DNA of 64,000 nt from Pseudomonas sp. DTU12.3. Lineage in GTDB: Bacteria > Pseudomonadota > Gammaproteobacteria > Pseudomonadales > Pseudomonadaceae. Under the pieces are notes generated by a model that was not told where the DNA came from, did no database searches, and saw only the letters and a list, made by a program, of their open reading frames with translations. The position numbers and the translations under genes are program-made. Below are positions 45,879 to 55,878 of this stretch, piece by piece (positions within the stretch are counted from its first letter, which is position 1; the number at the start of each line of letters is the position of its first letter). The DNA lies in the NCBI RefSeq assembly GCF_004124275.1, contig NZ_CP027218.1, positions 918,001-982,000 of the forward strand. The letters are read 5' to 3'.

Positions 45879-48656
45879 TCAGGATGTTTGCGCAGTACTT
45901 CGGTTCTGCTGATCGCGCTGGGCCACCCAGTGTTCGATCAGCTCGCGCAGTTGCGACAGCTCCACCGGTTTCGCCATGTGCCCGTCCATGCCGGCCTGGC
46001 GTGCGCGCTCTTTGTGCTCGGCGAGGATGTGCGCGGTCAACGCTACGATCGGTGTGCGGATGCGCTGATTGCTGACTTCCCACGCGCGCAATTGCTGCGT
46101 CGCCGAGAAACCATCGAGAATCGGCATTTCGCAGTCCATCAACACCAGGTCGTAACGCTGGGCTTTCATTGCTTGGAGCGCTTCTTCGCCGTTGCTGGCG
46201 GTGTCGGGTTGCAGGTTGAGCTTGCCGAGCATGCCGCGAATCACTTTGGTCGAAATCGTGTTGTCCTCGGCGACGAGAATGCGGAAGTCGCTCGGTACCT
46301 TGGCCGCCGTGGCGGGCGTGACCACTTGCGGCTGGAACACCACCTGGCCCTTGTTGCGCTGGTTCAGTTCATCCGCCAGCGTGGTCTTGAGTGTATAGCC
46401 GGCCACCGGTTTGGCGAGGATGCGCTTGATCCCCGAGTTGCGCGCGATGATCTTGCTCGGCGCATTGCTGATGCCGGTGAGCATGATCAGCAGGATGTCG
46501 TGGTTCAGGCTCGGATCTTCCTTGATCTTGGCGGCGAGTTGCATGCCGGTCATGCCGGGCATGTTCTGATCGAGCAGCACCACATCGAAGTAATCGCGCA
46601 GGTGTGCCTTGGTGCGCAGCAGTGCCAGCGCTTCCTTGCCGGATGGCACGGCGCTGACGTTCAAGCCCCAGGCACTGCATTGCTGGACCAGGACCTTGCG
46701 GCAGGTATCGTTGTCATCGACCACCAGTACGCGTGCACCTTGCAGCGGACTGTCGAGATCGGACGTCGGATGCTCGAGGCGATCCGGATCCAGCGGCAGC
46801 GTCAGCCACAAGGTACTGCCCTGACTGGCACCACTCTTGATGCCGAATTCGCCCTGCATCAAACGGATCAGTTGGCGGGCGATCACCAGGCCGAGGTTAC
46901 CGCCCAGACGGTTGGCCGAGAGGAAGTGCTTGCTGTGCAGTTCGGCGTGCATCAGCGCATCGCGTTCTTCCTGCTCCATCGGTGCGCCGCTGTCCTGCAC
47001 GGCGATGCGCAGGCGCGGTTTGCTGCTGCGTTCGTCGAGGGCGACCACAATCAGCACTTCGCCTTCTTCGGTCTTCTTCAGGGCATTTTCCAACAGGCTC
47101 AGCAGTGTCTGGCGCAGGCGCGTCGGATCACCGCTGATCACCCGTGGCACTTGCGGCTGGATGAAGCTGATCAGTTCGACGTTCTGTTGTTCGGCCTTGG
47201 CCCGGTAGATGCTCAGGCAATCGTCGATCAAGGCGTTGAGGTCGAACTGCACGTCATCCAGTTCGATTTGCCCGGATTCGAGCTTGGAGATGTCGAGGAT
47301 CTCGTTGATCAGTGTCAGCAGTTCGTTGCCGGCACTGTAGATGGTTTGCACATAGTCGCGTTGCTTGACCGACAGCGGCGTGCCCAGCAGCAGTTCGGTC
47401 ATGCCCAGCACGCCGTTCATCGGTGTGCGGATTTCGTGGCTGATCTTGGCGAGGAATTCGGCTTTGGCGTTGATCTCGGCATTGCTCGCGGCGAGGTCGC
47501 GGCTGATGCTGAAACGGCTCTCGGTGATACTGCGCTGGCGCTCGCCCAAGGCAATGCTCATCAGCAGACCACTGATGCAGATGAACACCATCAGGGTCAT
47601 GATCAGGCCTTGCGGTGCAACCAGTGTCAGCCCGAGCAGCGCCGGCAAAATGATCAGCGTGCCAATGTTGAACACCACCATCGCTGCAACGAACAGCCGT
47701 GCCGGGCGGTAACCCTTCTGCCAGTGATAGAAACTCACCAGCAGCATGCTCAACCCGGCCAGCGCCACCAATGCATAGGTGATGATGTTCAGCGGCAGCG
47801 TGTTGACGAACAGCAGCAACAGACTGCAAGTGACGATGAACAGGATATCGCCCAGCAGCAGTTTGTTCAGCGGGTGCGGGCCGAGCGGCGCGAAGAAGCG
47901 CAAGGCAAACATCAGCCCGGCCGGCGCGGTCAGCAGCAGCGCCAGATAGGCGCCGGGGGTCTGGATCGCATGCCAGTTCGGCAACCATGGGCCGGCGAGG
48001 TTGAGCAGCAGCAACAGGCTCAAGCCCAGCAGCCCTTCGCATACCGCCAGCCACAAGCTGCTGCGCGACCGGGAATAGGCGTAGCGCACAAGGTTGTGCA
48101 ACAGCAGCATGCCGAGACAGCCGAAGAGCAGGCCGAAGATCAGTGTCTGGTTTTGATTGGCCGCGCTCATAACTGCCGATTGCAGGGTGATGTGCGGACG
48201 CAACTGATGGTCGGACACCATCCGTAGATAGACATCGAGGGGTTTGTCGCTCTGCGGCAGCGGCAACATGAAGTCGCTGCTCGGCAGGGGCCGCTCAGCC
48301 TGCGGCTGGTCAGTACCGGTGTTGCGTTGCTCGAGCAGCTTGTCGCCGTCCAGCACGTAGAGATTGAGGTGTGACAGGTCGGGAGCGAAGATGCGCAGCA
48401 CTTGTTCGTGCTTGCCCGGCGCCAGTCGAAAGCGCAGCCACAAGGCTCCTTCGGGCTCGGACGCGGTGAGGCGGTCAAGGTCGATGGGGCTGAATTGATT
48501 GGTGTAGCGAGCGGAGCGGATATCGCTCAGTTGCAGATTGCCCTGATCGTCAAGCAATACCGACCAGCCACTGCCTTGCGCGGCCTGGGCCGGGAGCATG
48601 CAGAGCAAGGTCAGCAACGTGACGGTGAAGCTTATGGCAATCCTGAGCCAGCGCAC
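45879..48656 (-). CDS. retS: Hybrid sensor kinase RetS
   Basis: A 925-residue membrane sensor. Order: signal region (residues 1-25), a periplasmic 7TMR-DISMED2 domain with LWLRFRLAPGKHEQVLRIFA, seven membrane helices (about 180-385), a HisKA domain with KISHEIRTPMNGVLGM, an HATPase domain with a degenerate G1 box (VQDSGAPM), and two receiver domains (VLVVDDNDTCRKVL with acceptor in VVLLDQNMPG; ILVAEDNTISTKVI with LVLMDCEMPI). This layout and the position next to purD match P. aeruginosa RetS, which restrains GacS and so shifts the Gac/Rsm switch between acute and sessile lifestyles. GTG start with aaggga 8 bases upstream. LadS-like proteins share the sensor domain but have a different output. 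Confidence 0.9.
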   Translation of the reverse strand: MRWLRIAISFTVTLLTLLCMLPAQAAQGSGWSVLLDDQGNLQLSDIRSARYTNQFSPIDLDRLTASEPEGALWLRFRLAPGKHEQVLRIFAPDLSHLNLYVLDGDKLLEQRNTGTDQPQAERPLPSSDFMLPLPQSDKPLDVYLRMVSDHQLRPHITLQSAVMSAANQNQTLIFGLLFGCLGMLLLHNLVRYAYSRSRSSLWLAVCEGLLGLSLLLLLNLAGPWLPNWHAIQTPGAYLALLLTAPAGLMFALRFFAPLGPHPLNKLLLGDILFIVTCSLLLLFVNTLPLNIITYALVALAGLSMLLVSFYHWQKGYRPARLFVAAMVVFNIGTLIILPALLGLTLVAPQGLIMTLMVFICISGLLMSIALGERQRSITESRFSISRDLAASNAEINAKAEFLAKISHEIRTPMNGVLGMTELLLGTPLSVKQRDYVQTIYSAGNELLTLINEILDISKLESGQIELDDVQFDLNALIDDCLSIYRAKAEQQNVELISFIQPQVPRVISGDPTRLRQTLLSLLENALKKTEEGEVLIVVALDERSSKPRLRIAVQDSGAPMEQEERDALMHAELHSKHFLSANRLGGNLGLVIARQLIRLMQGEFGIKSGASQGSTLWLTLPLDPDRLEHPTSDLDSPLQGARVLVVDDNDTCRKVLVQQCSAWGLNVSAVPSGKEALALLRTKAHLRDYFDVVLLDQNMPGMTGMQLAAKIKEDPSLNHDILLIMLTGISNAPSKIIARNSGIKRILAKPVAGYTLKTTLADELNQRNKGQVVFQPQVVTPATAAKVPSDFRILVAEDNTISTKVIRGMLGKLNLQPDTASNGEEALQAMKAQRYDLVLMDCEMPILDGFSATQQLRAWEVSNQRIRTPIVALTAHILAEHKERARQAGMDGHMAKPVELSQLRELIEHWVAQRDQQNRSTAQTS

Positions 48657-48755
48657 GGCGAAATCCCTTCGTAGATTGGTGCCAGAATATAACGATGCGC
48701 GGCGGCGGAACAGCCCGGCGAGGAATGGCTCACCTCGCCGGACTTGAAGGACCGC

Positions 48756-50051
48756 TTATTCCTGGTTTTCGCCACGTTCACGGGCAATGGCACGGTAGCC
48801 AATGTCCTTGCGGAAGAAGCAGCCTTCCCAGTCGATGGCCGCTGCCAGCTTGTACGCTTGCTGCTGGGCTTCACCCACCGAAGCACCCATTGCGGTGGCG
48901 CACAGTACGCGACCGCCGGCGGTAACGACGTTGCCGTCTTTCAGTGCAGTGCCGGCGTGGAAGACTTTGCCTTCCAGTTTCGCCGCAGCATCCAGACCGT
49001 TGATCGCTGCGCCCTTGGCGTAGTCGCCGGGGTAGCCGCCAGCGGCCAGCACGATACCGACGCTCGGGCGTGGATCCCACTGTGCTTCGACCTTGTCCAG
49101 CGCTTGCGCCAGCGCCGCTTCAACCAGCAGCACGAGGCTCGATTGCAGACGCAGCATCACCGGTTGGGTTTCCGGATCGCCGAAGCGGCAGTTGAATTCG
49201 ATAACCTTTGGATTGCCAGCCTTGTCGATCATCAGACCGGCATAGAGGAAACCGGTGTAGACGTTGCCTTCTTCGGCCATGCCGCGCACGGTCGGCCAGA
49301 TCACCAGATCCATCACGCGCTTGTGCACGTCGGCGGTGACCACCGGGGCAGGGGAGTAGGCACCCATGCCGCCAGTGTTCGGGCCGCTGTCGCCGTCGCC
49401 AACACGTTTGTGGTCCTGGCTGGTGGCCATCGGCAGCACGTTCTTGCCGTCGACCATGACGATGAACGACGCTTCTTCGCCGTCGAGGAACTCTTCGATC
49501 ACCACGCGCGAACCGGCGTCACCGAAAGCATTGCCGGCGAGCATGTCGCGTACGGCGTCTTCGGCTTCAGCCAGGGTCATGGCGACGATCACGCCTTTAC
49601 CGGCGGCCAGGCCGTCGGCCTTGATCACGATCGGGGCGCCTTTTTCACGCAGATAAGCCAGGGCCGGCTCGATCTCGGTGAAGTTCTGGTAGTCGGCAGT
49701 CGGGATCTTGTGGCGAGCGAGGAAGTCCTTGGTGAAGGCTTTCGAGCCTTCCAGCTGTGCAGCGCCGGCGGTCGGACCAAAGCAGTCCAGGCCACGCGAG
49801 CGGAACAGGTCAACGACGCCAGCCACCAAAGGCACTTCCGGGCCGACAATGGTCAGGAAAACGTTTTTCTCGGCGAAGTCGGCCAGTTGCTCAAGGGCCA
49901 GCACGTCGATAGCGACGTTTTCGCACTTGGCTTCAATTGCCGTACCGGCGTTGCCCGGCGCGACAAAAACCTTTTGCACACGTGGATCCTGAGCCACTTT
50001 CCAGGCCAGGGCGTGTTCACGGCCACCGCTGCCAATGATCAAAACATTCAT
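48756..50051 (-). CDS. purD: Phosphoribosylamine-glycine ligase PurD
   Basis: ATP-grasp enzyme for the second step of purine synthesis, 431 residues. It begins MNVLIIGSGGREHALAWKVA and has the family segments GPEVPLVAGVVDLFRSRGL, VIKADGLAAGKGVIVA, GEEASFIVMVDGKNV and EFNCRFGDPETQPVML. Start 50051 was chosen over 50066 because the family begins here. It follows purH on the same strand, with a REP element between. Confidence 0.97.
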   Translation of the reverse strand: MNVLIIGSGGREHALAWKVAQDPRVQKVFVAPGNAGTAIEAKCENVAIDVLALEQLADFAEKNVFLTIVGPEVPLVAGVVDLFRSRGLDCFGPTAGAAQLEGSKAFTKDFLARHKIPTADYQNFTEIEPALAYLREKGAPIVIKADGLAAGKGVIVAMTLAEAEDAVRDMLAGNAFGDAGSRVVIEEFLDGEEASFIVMVDGKNVLPMATSQDHKRVGDGDSGPNTGGMGAYSPAPVVTADVHKRVMDLVIWPTVRGMAEEGNVYTGFLYAGLMIDKAGNPKVIEFNCRFGDPETQPVMLRLQSSLVLLVEAALAQALDKVEAQWDPRPSVGIVLAAGGYPGDYAKGAAINGLDAAAKLEGKVFHAGTALKDGNVVTAGGRVLCATAMGASVGEAQQQAYKLAAAIDWEGCFFRKDIGYRAIARERGENQE

Positions 50052-50103
50052 TTCAAAAAACCTCAAATTCTGTGGGGCGCTACCAAACCGCTGTGTTCAA
50101 ACC

Positions 50104-50190
50104 CTGTAGGAGCTGCCGAAGGCTGCGATCTTTTGATGTTGACCTTCAAGAGCAAGATCAAAAGATCGCAGCCTGCGGCAGCTCCTACAC
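50104..50190. repeat. REP-type inverted repeat between purH and purD
   Basis: Arms ctgtaggagctgccgaaggc... and ...gcctgcggcagctcctacac with inner gcgatcttttgat / atcaaaagatcgc. Same class as 3841-3940 and 58372-58468. Confidence 0.85.
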
Positions 50191-50205
50191 AGAGGGGGCG
50201 AAAAA

Positions 50206-51813
50206 TCAGTGACGGAAGTGGCGCATGCCGGTGAACACCATCGCAATACCAGCCTCATCGGCTGCAGCAATCACTTCAGCATCACGCATCGAGCCGCCCG
50301 GCTGGATCACCGCAGTGATACCGACCTTGGCCGCATTGTCCAGGCCGTCGCGGAACGGGAAGAACGCGTCCGATGCCATCACCGAACCGGCAACTTGCAG
50401 GCCGGCATGCTCAGCCTTGATCGCGGCGATACGCGCCGAGTTTACGCGGCTCATCTGGCCAGCGCCGACACCGATGGTCTGACGGTTCTTGGCGTAGACG
50501 ATAGCGTTGGACTTAACGTACTTGGCGACTTTCCAGGCGAAGATCAGGTCGTGGATTTCCTGTTCGGTCGGGGCGCGCTTGGTCACGACTTTCAGGTCAT
50601 CGGCGCTGATCATGCCGATATCACGGCTCTGTACCAGCAGGCCACCGTTGACGCGCTTGTAGTCCCAGGCAGCAGCGCGGTCAGCCGACCACTCGCCGCA
50701 GGCCAGCAGGCGCACGTTGGCTTTCGCCGCAACAATCGCGCGAGCTTCTTCGCTGACGCTTGGGGCGATGATCACTTCGACGAACTGACGCTCGACGATC
50801 GCTTTGGCGGTCTCGGCATCCAGTTCACGGTTGAAGGCGATGATGCCGCCGAACGCCGACTCGGTGTCGGTGGCGTAAGCCAGTTCGTAGGCCTGACGAA
50901 TGCCGCCTTCAGCGTCCGGGCTAACGGCAACGCCGCACGGGTTGGCGTGCTTGACGATGACGCAGGCTGGTTTGACGAAGCTCTTCACGCACTCCAGCGC
51001 GGCGTCGGTGTCGGCCACGTTGTTGTACGACAGCTCTTTGCCTTGCAGTTGGGTCGCGGTGGCGATGCCGACTTCGGCTGGCTTGGCCTCAACGTAGAAC
51101 GCCGCGCTCTGGTGCGGGTTCTCGCCGTAGCGCATTTCCTGCGCCTTGATGAACTGACTGTTGAAGGTGCGCGGGAATTCGCTGCGGCCTTCGGTGCTCA
51201 GGGTTTCAGCGGACTGATTCACGGTGCCCATGTAGTTGGCGATCATGCCGTCGTAGGCAGCTGTGTGTTCGAAGGCCTTGAGCATCAGGTCGAAACGTTG
51301 CGCGTAGGTCAGGCCGCCGGCCTTGAGGCCTTCGAGCACGCTGGCGTAATCGCTGGCATTCACCACGATGGCCACGTCTTTATGGTTTTTCGCTGCCGAA
51401 CGGACCATGGTCGGGCCGCCGATGTCGATGTTTTCGATGGCGGTCGGCAGGTCGCAGCCTGGCTTGTTGATGGTGGCTTCGAACGGGTACAGGTTAACGG
51501 CAACCAGATCGATCGGCTTGATGCCGTGCTCGTTCATGATCGCGTCATCGATACCGCGACGACCGAGGATGCCGCCGTGGATTTTCGGGTGCAGGGTTTT
51601 CACCCGACCGTCCATCATCTCGGCGAAACCGGTGTAATCCGCGACTTCCACTGCGGCAACACCGTTGTCGCGCAGCAGCTTGAACGTTCCGCCGGTGGAG
51701 AGGATCTCGACGCCCAGGGCTTCAAGCTCCTTGGCGAATTCGAGGATCCCGGTCTTGTCGGAAACGCTGATCAAGGCGCGGCGGATCGGCAGGCGGGTAG
51801 TCTGGTCGGTCAT
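50206..51813 (-). CDS. purH: Bifunctional AICAR transformylase/IMP cyclohydrolase PurH
   Basis: Catalyses the last two steps to IMP, 535 residues. The N-terminal cyclohydrolase (MGS-like) domain has [35 protein letters not shown] and [18 protein letters not shown]. The C-terminal transformylase domain has [15 protein letters not shown], the [10 protein letters not shown] motif and the terminal [13 protein letters not shown]. Start 51813 fits the family N-terminus; 51834 is an unneeded extension. Confidence 0.97.
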   Translation of the reverse strand: MTDQTTRLPIRRALISVSDKTGILEFAKELEALGVEILSTGGTFKLLRDNGVAAVEVADYTGFAEMMDGRVKTLHPKIHGGILGRRGIDDAIMNEHGIKPIDLVAVNLYPFEATINKPGCDLPTAIENIDIGGPTMVRSAAKNHKDVAIVVNASDYASVLEGLKAGGLTYAQRFDLMLKAFEHTAAYDGMIANYMGTVNQSAETLSTEGRSEFPRTFNSQFIKAQEMRYGENPHQSAAFYVEAKPAEVGIATATQLQGKELSYNNVADTDAALECVKSFVKPACVIVKHANPCGVAVSPDAEGGIRQAYELAYATDTESAFGGIIAFNRELDAETAKAIVERQFVEVIIAPSVSEEARAIVAAKANVRLLACGEWSADRAAAWDYKRVNGGLLVQSRDIGMISADDLKVVTKRAPTEQEIHDLIFAWKVAKYVKSNAIVYAKNRQTIGVGAGQMSRVNSARIAAIKAEHAGLQVAGSVMASDAFFPFRDGLDNAAKVGITAVIQPGGSMRDAEVIAAADEAGIAMVFTGMRHFRH

Positions 51814-51845
51814 CTCAATTTCCATCAAAAGCAAAGGAAGTCAGC

Positions 51846-51879
51846 AAAAAAGGCGACCGTTTTTTACGCGGGCGCCTTT
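51846..51879 (-). terminator. Terminator after fis
   Basis: On the minus strand, arms aaaggcg and cgccttt enclose a loop containing a run of A, and a T-run follows. It lies between the fis stop at 51897 and the purH start at 51813, so it would separate the dusB-fis and purH-purD units. Confidence 0.65.
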
Positions 51880-51896
51880 CTGGTTTGATTGAATGC

Positions 51897-52217
51897 TTAC
51901 AGCAGATCGTACTGCTTGAGTTTCTTGCGCAGCGTGCCTCGGTTGAGACCGAGCAGCTCGCTGGCCTTGGTCTGGTTGCCCTTGACGTAGTTCATCACGC
52001 TTTCGAGCAGGGGCGCCTCGACTTCGGAGAGCACCAGGTTGTACACATCCGTGACGGACGCGCCCTCAAGGTGGGCGAAATAATTGTGCAGCGCCTTCTC
52101 GACACTCCCGCGAAGGGTCTGGCCTTCTTCGCTCGGGGTATTGAGGTGCTGTTTCAAATTCACGTTGTCGCTCACGGGTGTTGTTCCACTCACTAAAGTC
52201 TCGGTCATCATCGTCAT
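51897..52217 (-). CDS. fis: Nucleoid-associated regulator Fis
   Basis: A 106-residue DNA-bending protein. The C-terminal helix-turn-helix [20 protein letters not shown] followed by [15 protein letters not shown] is the Fis signature. The N-terminal portion is slightly longer than in E. coli (98 residues), as usual in Pseudomonas. The ATG at 52217 overlaps the dusB stop (ATGA), conserving the dusB-fis operon. Confidence 0.96.
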   Translation of the reverse strand: MTMMTETLVSGTTPVSDNVNLKQHLNTPSEEGQTLRGSVEKALHNYFAHLEGASVTDVYNLVLSEVEAPLLESVMNYVKGNQTKASELLGLNRGTLRKKLKQYDLL

Positions 52218-53224
52218 GCGGCCACCCCTTCTTCGTCCCCTGTCAGGCTCTTGTAACGCTCGGCGAAGAACTCCCGAACGTTGGCGCATTGTGTTTCCGT
52301 ACCATCCAAACGATTGAAGTGGGCGCGAAACTCCCTGGCGCCCGGCAAGGTTGCGAGATACCAGCCCACATGCTTCCGGGCAATGCGCACGCCCATCACG
52401 TCCCCATAGAAAGCGTGAAGTGCGGCCAGATGCTCCAGCAGAATGTGTTCCACCTCGACCAGCTCCGGCGCCGGCAATTTCTCGCCGGTGCGCAGGAAGT
52501 GTTCGATCTCGCGAAAAATCCATGGCTGCCCTTGGGCAGCACGGCCTATCAACAGGCCATCGGCACCGGTTGCGTCGAGGACGTAACGGGCCTTTTCCGG
52601 CGAATCGATATCGCCATTGGCAAACACCGGGATCGACACCGCCTGCTTGATCGCGGCAATCGTGTCGTATTCGGCTTCACCCTTGTACAGATCGGCGCGA
52701 GTGCGGCCATGCACTGCCAACGCGGTGATCCCGGCCTGCTCGGCGATCTTCGCCACAGTCAGGCCGTTCTTGTTGTCGCGATCCCAGCCCGTGCGGATCT
52801 TCAGGGTGACCGGCACATCAACCGCAGCCACAACGGCCTGCAGGATCTCGGTCACCAGTGCTTCATCTTTCAACAACGCGGAACCGGCGGCCTTGTTACA
52901 GACCTTCTTGGCCGGGCAACCCATGTTGATATCAATAATCTGTGCGCCCAGTTCGACGTTGGCCCGGGCTGCATCCGCGAGCATCTGCGCATCGCCACCG
53001 GCAATCTGTACCGAGCGTGGCTCGGGATCGCCTTCGTGGATCATGCGCATGCGTGACTTGCGGGTGTTCCACAAACTCATGTCGCTGGTGACCATTTCCG
53101 AGACAACAAGCCCTGCGCCCAGACGCTTGCACAGCTGACGAAAGGGCTGATCGGTGACCCCCGCCATCGGGGCGAGAATCAAGCCGTTCTGCAATGTGTA
53201 TGGGCCGATGCGTACCGCCGACAT
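52214..53224 (-). CDS. dusB: tRNA-dihydrouridine synthase DusB
   Basis: Flavin enzyme that reduces uridines in tRNA, 336 residues. It has [40 protein letters not shown] with the catalytic Cys, [26 protein letters not shown], and [13 protein letters not shown]. It is the first gene of the dusB-fis operon, the arrangement found across gammaproteobacteria. Confidence 0.96.
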   Translation of the reverse strand: MSAVRIGPYTLQNGLILAPMAGVTDQPFRQLCKRLGAGLVVSEMVTSDMSLWNTRKSRMRMIHEGDPEPRSVQIAGGDAQMLADAARANVELGAQIIDINMGCPAKKVCNKAAGSALLKDEALVTEILQAVVAAVDVPVTLKIRTGWDRDNKNGLTVAKIAEQAGITALAVHGRTRADLYKGEAEYDTIAAIKQAVSIPVFANGDIDSPEKARYVLDATGADGLLIGRAAQGQPWIFREIEHFLRTGEKLPAPELVEVEHILLEHLAALHAFYGDVMGVRIARKHVGWYLATLPGAREFRAHFNRLDGTETQCANVREFFAERYKSLTGDEEGVAA

Positions 53225-53272
53225 AGGACTTCCCTGAAGTGGGGCCGGATCATGAGAGTTCGAAAAAGGGTT

Positions 53273-53301
53273 GGCATGATACCCGCTCTCGATGACTGGA
53301 T
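53273..53301 (-). promoter_or_regulatory. Possible sigma-70 promoter of dusB-fis
   Basis: On the minus strand, TATCAT is preceded at 17 bases by TTTATC. It lies about 50 bases upstream of the dusB start in a 185-base gap that has no other feature. The -35 match is weak. Confidence 0.35.
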
Positions 53302-53409
53302 AAAGGCTGAATTGAACAAAATCTGAACAGTTATTCTGTTATTGCCAGCGGTTTGGTTGCGCCGGGTAAAGTCAGAAAACCGCCGTCAATTCAGAAACGG
53401 TGAGGCGTT

Positions 53410-54687
53410 TCACTCGGGGGAGTGAAAGTTCAGGCTGTAATTCACCGCTTTCGGGCCTGGATCGAGAATATCCAGCGCAATGTGGATCGGCGTCTGCGGC
53501 GGCATTTCCGCCAGACCTTCGAGATCGCCGCTGAGGTATTCGCCGGGTTTGAAGCGACGACTGGCGATCAGGTGACCATTGAGATCGGCAAAACGCAGTT
53601 CAAGCAACGGAAAGGGCTGGGAGAACGTTGCGCGGTTGTAGATGATCGCATCGACCACCAGGGCGCCGCTGAATTCAGGGTGGCTGCGTACCACCAGATT
53701 ACTGCTCTTGATCCGCGCGATATCGACCTTGGATGGCACCGTGCAGCCGATCTGAGGGCAGATTTGCTGGAACCAGGGACGGTATTGATCCTGTCGCGCC
53801 AGTTCATCGAAATGGTAAGAGACGTATTGGGCGACGAGACCGCCGGCCGCCAACAGCACCAGCAATAGCCACAGCAGGCGTCGGCCCCACGGCGAGCGGC
53901 GTTTCTGCCAGTCGAGTTGCAGCGGGTCGTCGGTCAGGTCCTGGAGGACTTCGGCGCGCACGCCGGGTTCGCCACGCTCGCGTTTTTTGCGCAGCGGTTC
54001 GATCACTGGCAGGTCGTCGTCATCGCCTTCGTCACTGGCAGTGAAGCGTTCGCGACGGGCCTTCGGATCAATCGGATCGTGCAGGCGCAATTGCGGAATG
54101 GCTGGCTCGTCGTCCAGATCTACCGGTTCCAGCGACAACGAAGGCTCGGTGCGTGCTGTTTTGACCGGCTCGATGTCGACGGTTTCTGGCTCGTCTTCCT
54201 CGGGCTCGGCAGTGTGCTCATCGGAACGTTCGCTGAACAAGGTGTCGCGCCAGAGTGTTTCATCCGGTTCAGGGCTGTCGCGACGAGCGCTCAGGGAGTC
54301 TTCACGTTGACGACCGAATTCGGTGGTTGGCTGGATTTCGCGCTGTTCGAGGCGAGCGAGTTCTTCATCCAGATCGAGGCTGTCGAGATCAAGCTCCGAC
54401 GCGCTCCACTGCTTTTGGCTGATGGCGCGCGGTGCTGGCGGTTCGACGATGGTTGACGGTTCGATGGTCGGCGCTGGCTGCGTAATCGCTGGCGGCTCGG
54501 CAATGGGCGGCGCGACAGGAGTCACCGCATCCTTGCCGGCGTGTTGTTCCAGCAGCTGTTTGGCCGCGTTGAACACTTGCAGGCAGGAGCCGCAGCGAAC
54601 CACCCCGCGGGCCACGCTCAATTGAGCATGGCTGACACGGAAACTGGTTTGGCAATGCGGGCACTGGGTGACGAAACTGTCGGTCAT
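53410..54687 (-). CDS. Zinc-ribbon DUF3426 membrane protein
   Basis: A 425-residue protein. The N-terminus is a zinc ribbon with two Cys pairs, CPHCQTSFRV and CGSCLQVF (MJ0042-type finger). A long acidic, low-complexity linker (about 60-265) follows, then one membrane helix in GRRLLWLLLVLLAAGGLVAQ, and a C-terminal DUF3426 domain ending GPKAVNYSLNFHSPE. The family has no established function. The gene sits between dusB and prmA, as in other pseudomonads. Confidence 0.85.
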   Translation of the reverse strand: MTDSFVTQCPHCQTSFRVSHAQLSVARGVVRCGSCLQVFNAAKQLLEQHAGKDAVTPVAPPIAEPPAITQPAPTIEPSTIVEPPAPRAISQKQWSASELDLDSLDLDEELARLEQREIQPTTEFGRQREDSLSARRDSPEPDETLWRDTLFSERSDEHTAEPEEDEPETVDIEPVKTARTEPSLSLEPVDLDDEPAIPQLRLHDPIDPKARRERFTASDEGDDDDLPVIEPLRKKRERGEPGVRAEVLQDLTDDPLQLDWQKRRSPWGRRLLWLLLVLLAAGGLVAQYVSYHFDELARQDQYRPWFQQICPQIGCTVPSKVDIARIKSSNLVVRSHPEFSGALVVDAIIYNRATFSQPFPLLELRFADLNGHLIASRRFKPGEYLSGDLEGLAEMPPQTPIHIALDILDPGPKAVNYSLNFHSPE

Positions 54688-54717
54688 GCGGCGATCCGGA
54701 TTATGCAGGCGGTCATT

Positions 54718-55596
54718 CTAGCGCCGACGGCCGGTGATGCGCACCCAGCCATCGCGATTGGCGATCGGGTCAAGATCGAAATCCTGCGCATAAGCGGCGG
54801 CGACTTCATCGCCTTGCTCGGCAAGAATGCCCGACAGCGCCAGACGGCCACCGGATTTCACCAGGCTGGACAACTGCGGCGCCAGCGAAACCAGTGGGCC
54901 AGCGAGAATATTGGCGACCAGTACGTCGGCTTGCACTTGCGGCAAATCTTCCGGCAGGTACAGCGGGAACAGCTCTTCGGCAATGTTGTTGCGCCCGGCG
55001 TTGTCGCGCGACGCTTCCAGCGCCTGCACGTCGATGTCGGTACCGACCGCTTCTTTCGCGCCGAGTAGCAGGGCGGCGATGGCCAGAATCCCCGAGCCGC
55101 AACCAAAATCGAGCACGTTGCAGTCTTTCAGGTCCTGACCGTCGAGCCATTCCAGGCACAGCGCGGTAGTCGGGTGAGTGCCGGTGCCGAACGCGAGGCC
55201 CGGGTCCAGCAGCAGATTGACCGCGTCCGGCTCAGGCGCGGCGTGCCAGCTCGGCACGATCCACAGACGCTGGCCGAAACGCATCGGCTGGAAACCGTCC
55301 ATCCAGCTGCGTTCCCAATCCTGGTCTTCGATGACTTCGCTGTGATGCTCGGGCAGCGGGCTGCCGGTCAGCAGTTCCAGATGCGCCAGAACCGGTGCCG
55401 GTTCGGTGCCGCCCTCGAACAGCGCCAGCAGGTGCGTGTGCGCCCACAGCGGGGTGGTATTGAGTTCCGGCTCGAAGATCGGCTGATCTTCGGCGTCCAT
55501 GAAGGTCACCGACACGGCGCCCACTTCAAGGAAAGCGTCTTCGTAGGTTTCGGCTTGTTCCGGGCTGATGGCGAGACGTACTTGCAGCCAAGGCAT
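54718..55596 (-). CDS. prmA: Ribosomal protein L11 methyltransferase PrmA
   Basis: Trimethylates ribosomal protein L11, 292 residues, normal length. It begins [20 protein letters not shown] and contains [20 protein letters not shown], the SAM-binding [20 protein letters not shown], and [16 protein letters not shown]. Start 55596 was chosen because upstream frame to 55839 is REP-derived sequence. It precedes the DUF3426 gene on the same strand. Confidence 0.96.
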   Translation of the reverse strand: MPWLQVRLAISPEQAETYEDAFLEVGAVSVTFMDAEDQPIFEPELNTTPLWAHTHLLALFEGGTEPAPVLAHLELLTGSPLPEHHSEVIEDQDWERSWMDGFQPMRFGQRLWIVPSWHAAPEPDAVNLLLDPGLAFGTGTHPTTALCLEWLDGQDLKDCNVLDFGCGSGILAIAALLLGAKEAVGTDIDVQALEASRDNAGRNNIAEELFPLYLPEDLPQVQADVLVANILAGPLVSLAPQLSSLVKSGGRLALSGILAEQGDEVAAAYAQDFDLDPIANRDGWVRITGRRR

Positions 55597-55720
55597 GGCG
55601 GGCACCTTTGAAAAATATTGATTGCAGCCTAGCGGCCGGCGAGAAGCGCGCAAGTTTACGCGAGCGCGCGTGGTTTGTGGGAGGAGCATTTGTAGCGCAG
55701 ATGTTGTGTGGCTTGAAACC

Positions 55721-55809
55721 TGTGGGAGCGAGCCTGCTCGCGAATGCGGTGGGTCAGCAATGAAGATGGAGACTGTTACGGCCTCTTCGCGAGCAGGCTC
55801 GCTCCCACA
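55721..55809. repeat. REP-type inverted repeat
   Basis: Arms tgtgggagcgagcctgctcg and cgagcaggctcgctcccaca, between prmA and the accC terminator. Confidence 0.85.
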
Positions 55810-55835
55810 AGGGATTTGTGAAACCTGCAGAAACA

Positions 55836-55861
55836 ACAAAGCCGCCCGAAGGCGGCTTTGT
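55836..55861 (-). terminator. Rho-independent terminator of accBC
   Basis: 11-base arms acaaagccgcc and ggcggctttgt with a cgaa loop, 18 bases after the accC stop on the minus strand, followed on that strand by a short T-containing tail. Confidence 0.8.
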
Positions 55862-55878
55862 CTGGTGCGGCTCGAAGC

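Noticed and set aside
45888..48227. 779-codon plus-strand frame opposite retS
   Set aside because: The Gln/His/Ala-rich product is the usual antisense reflection of a high-GC coding strand; retS motifs are complete on the minus strand.
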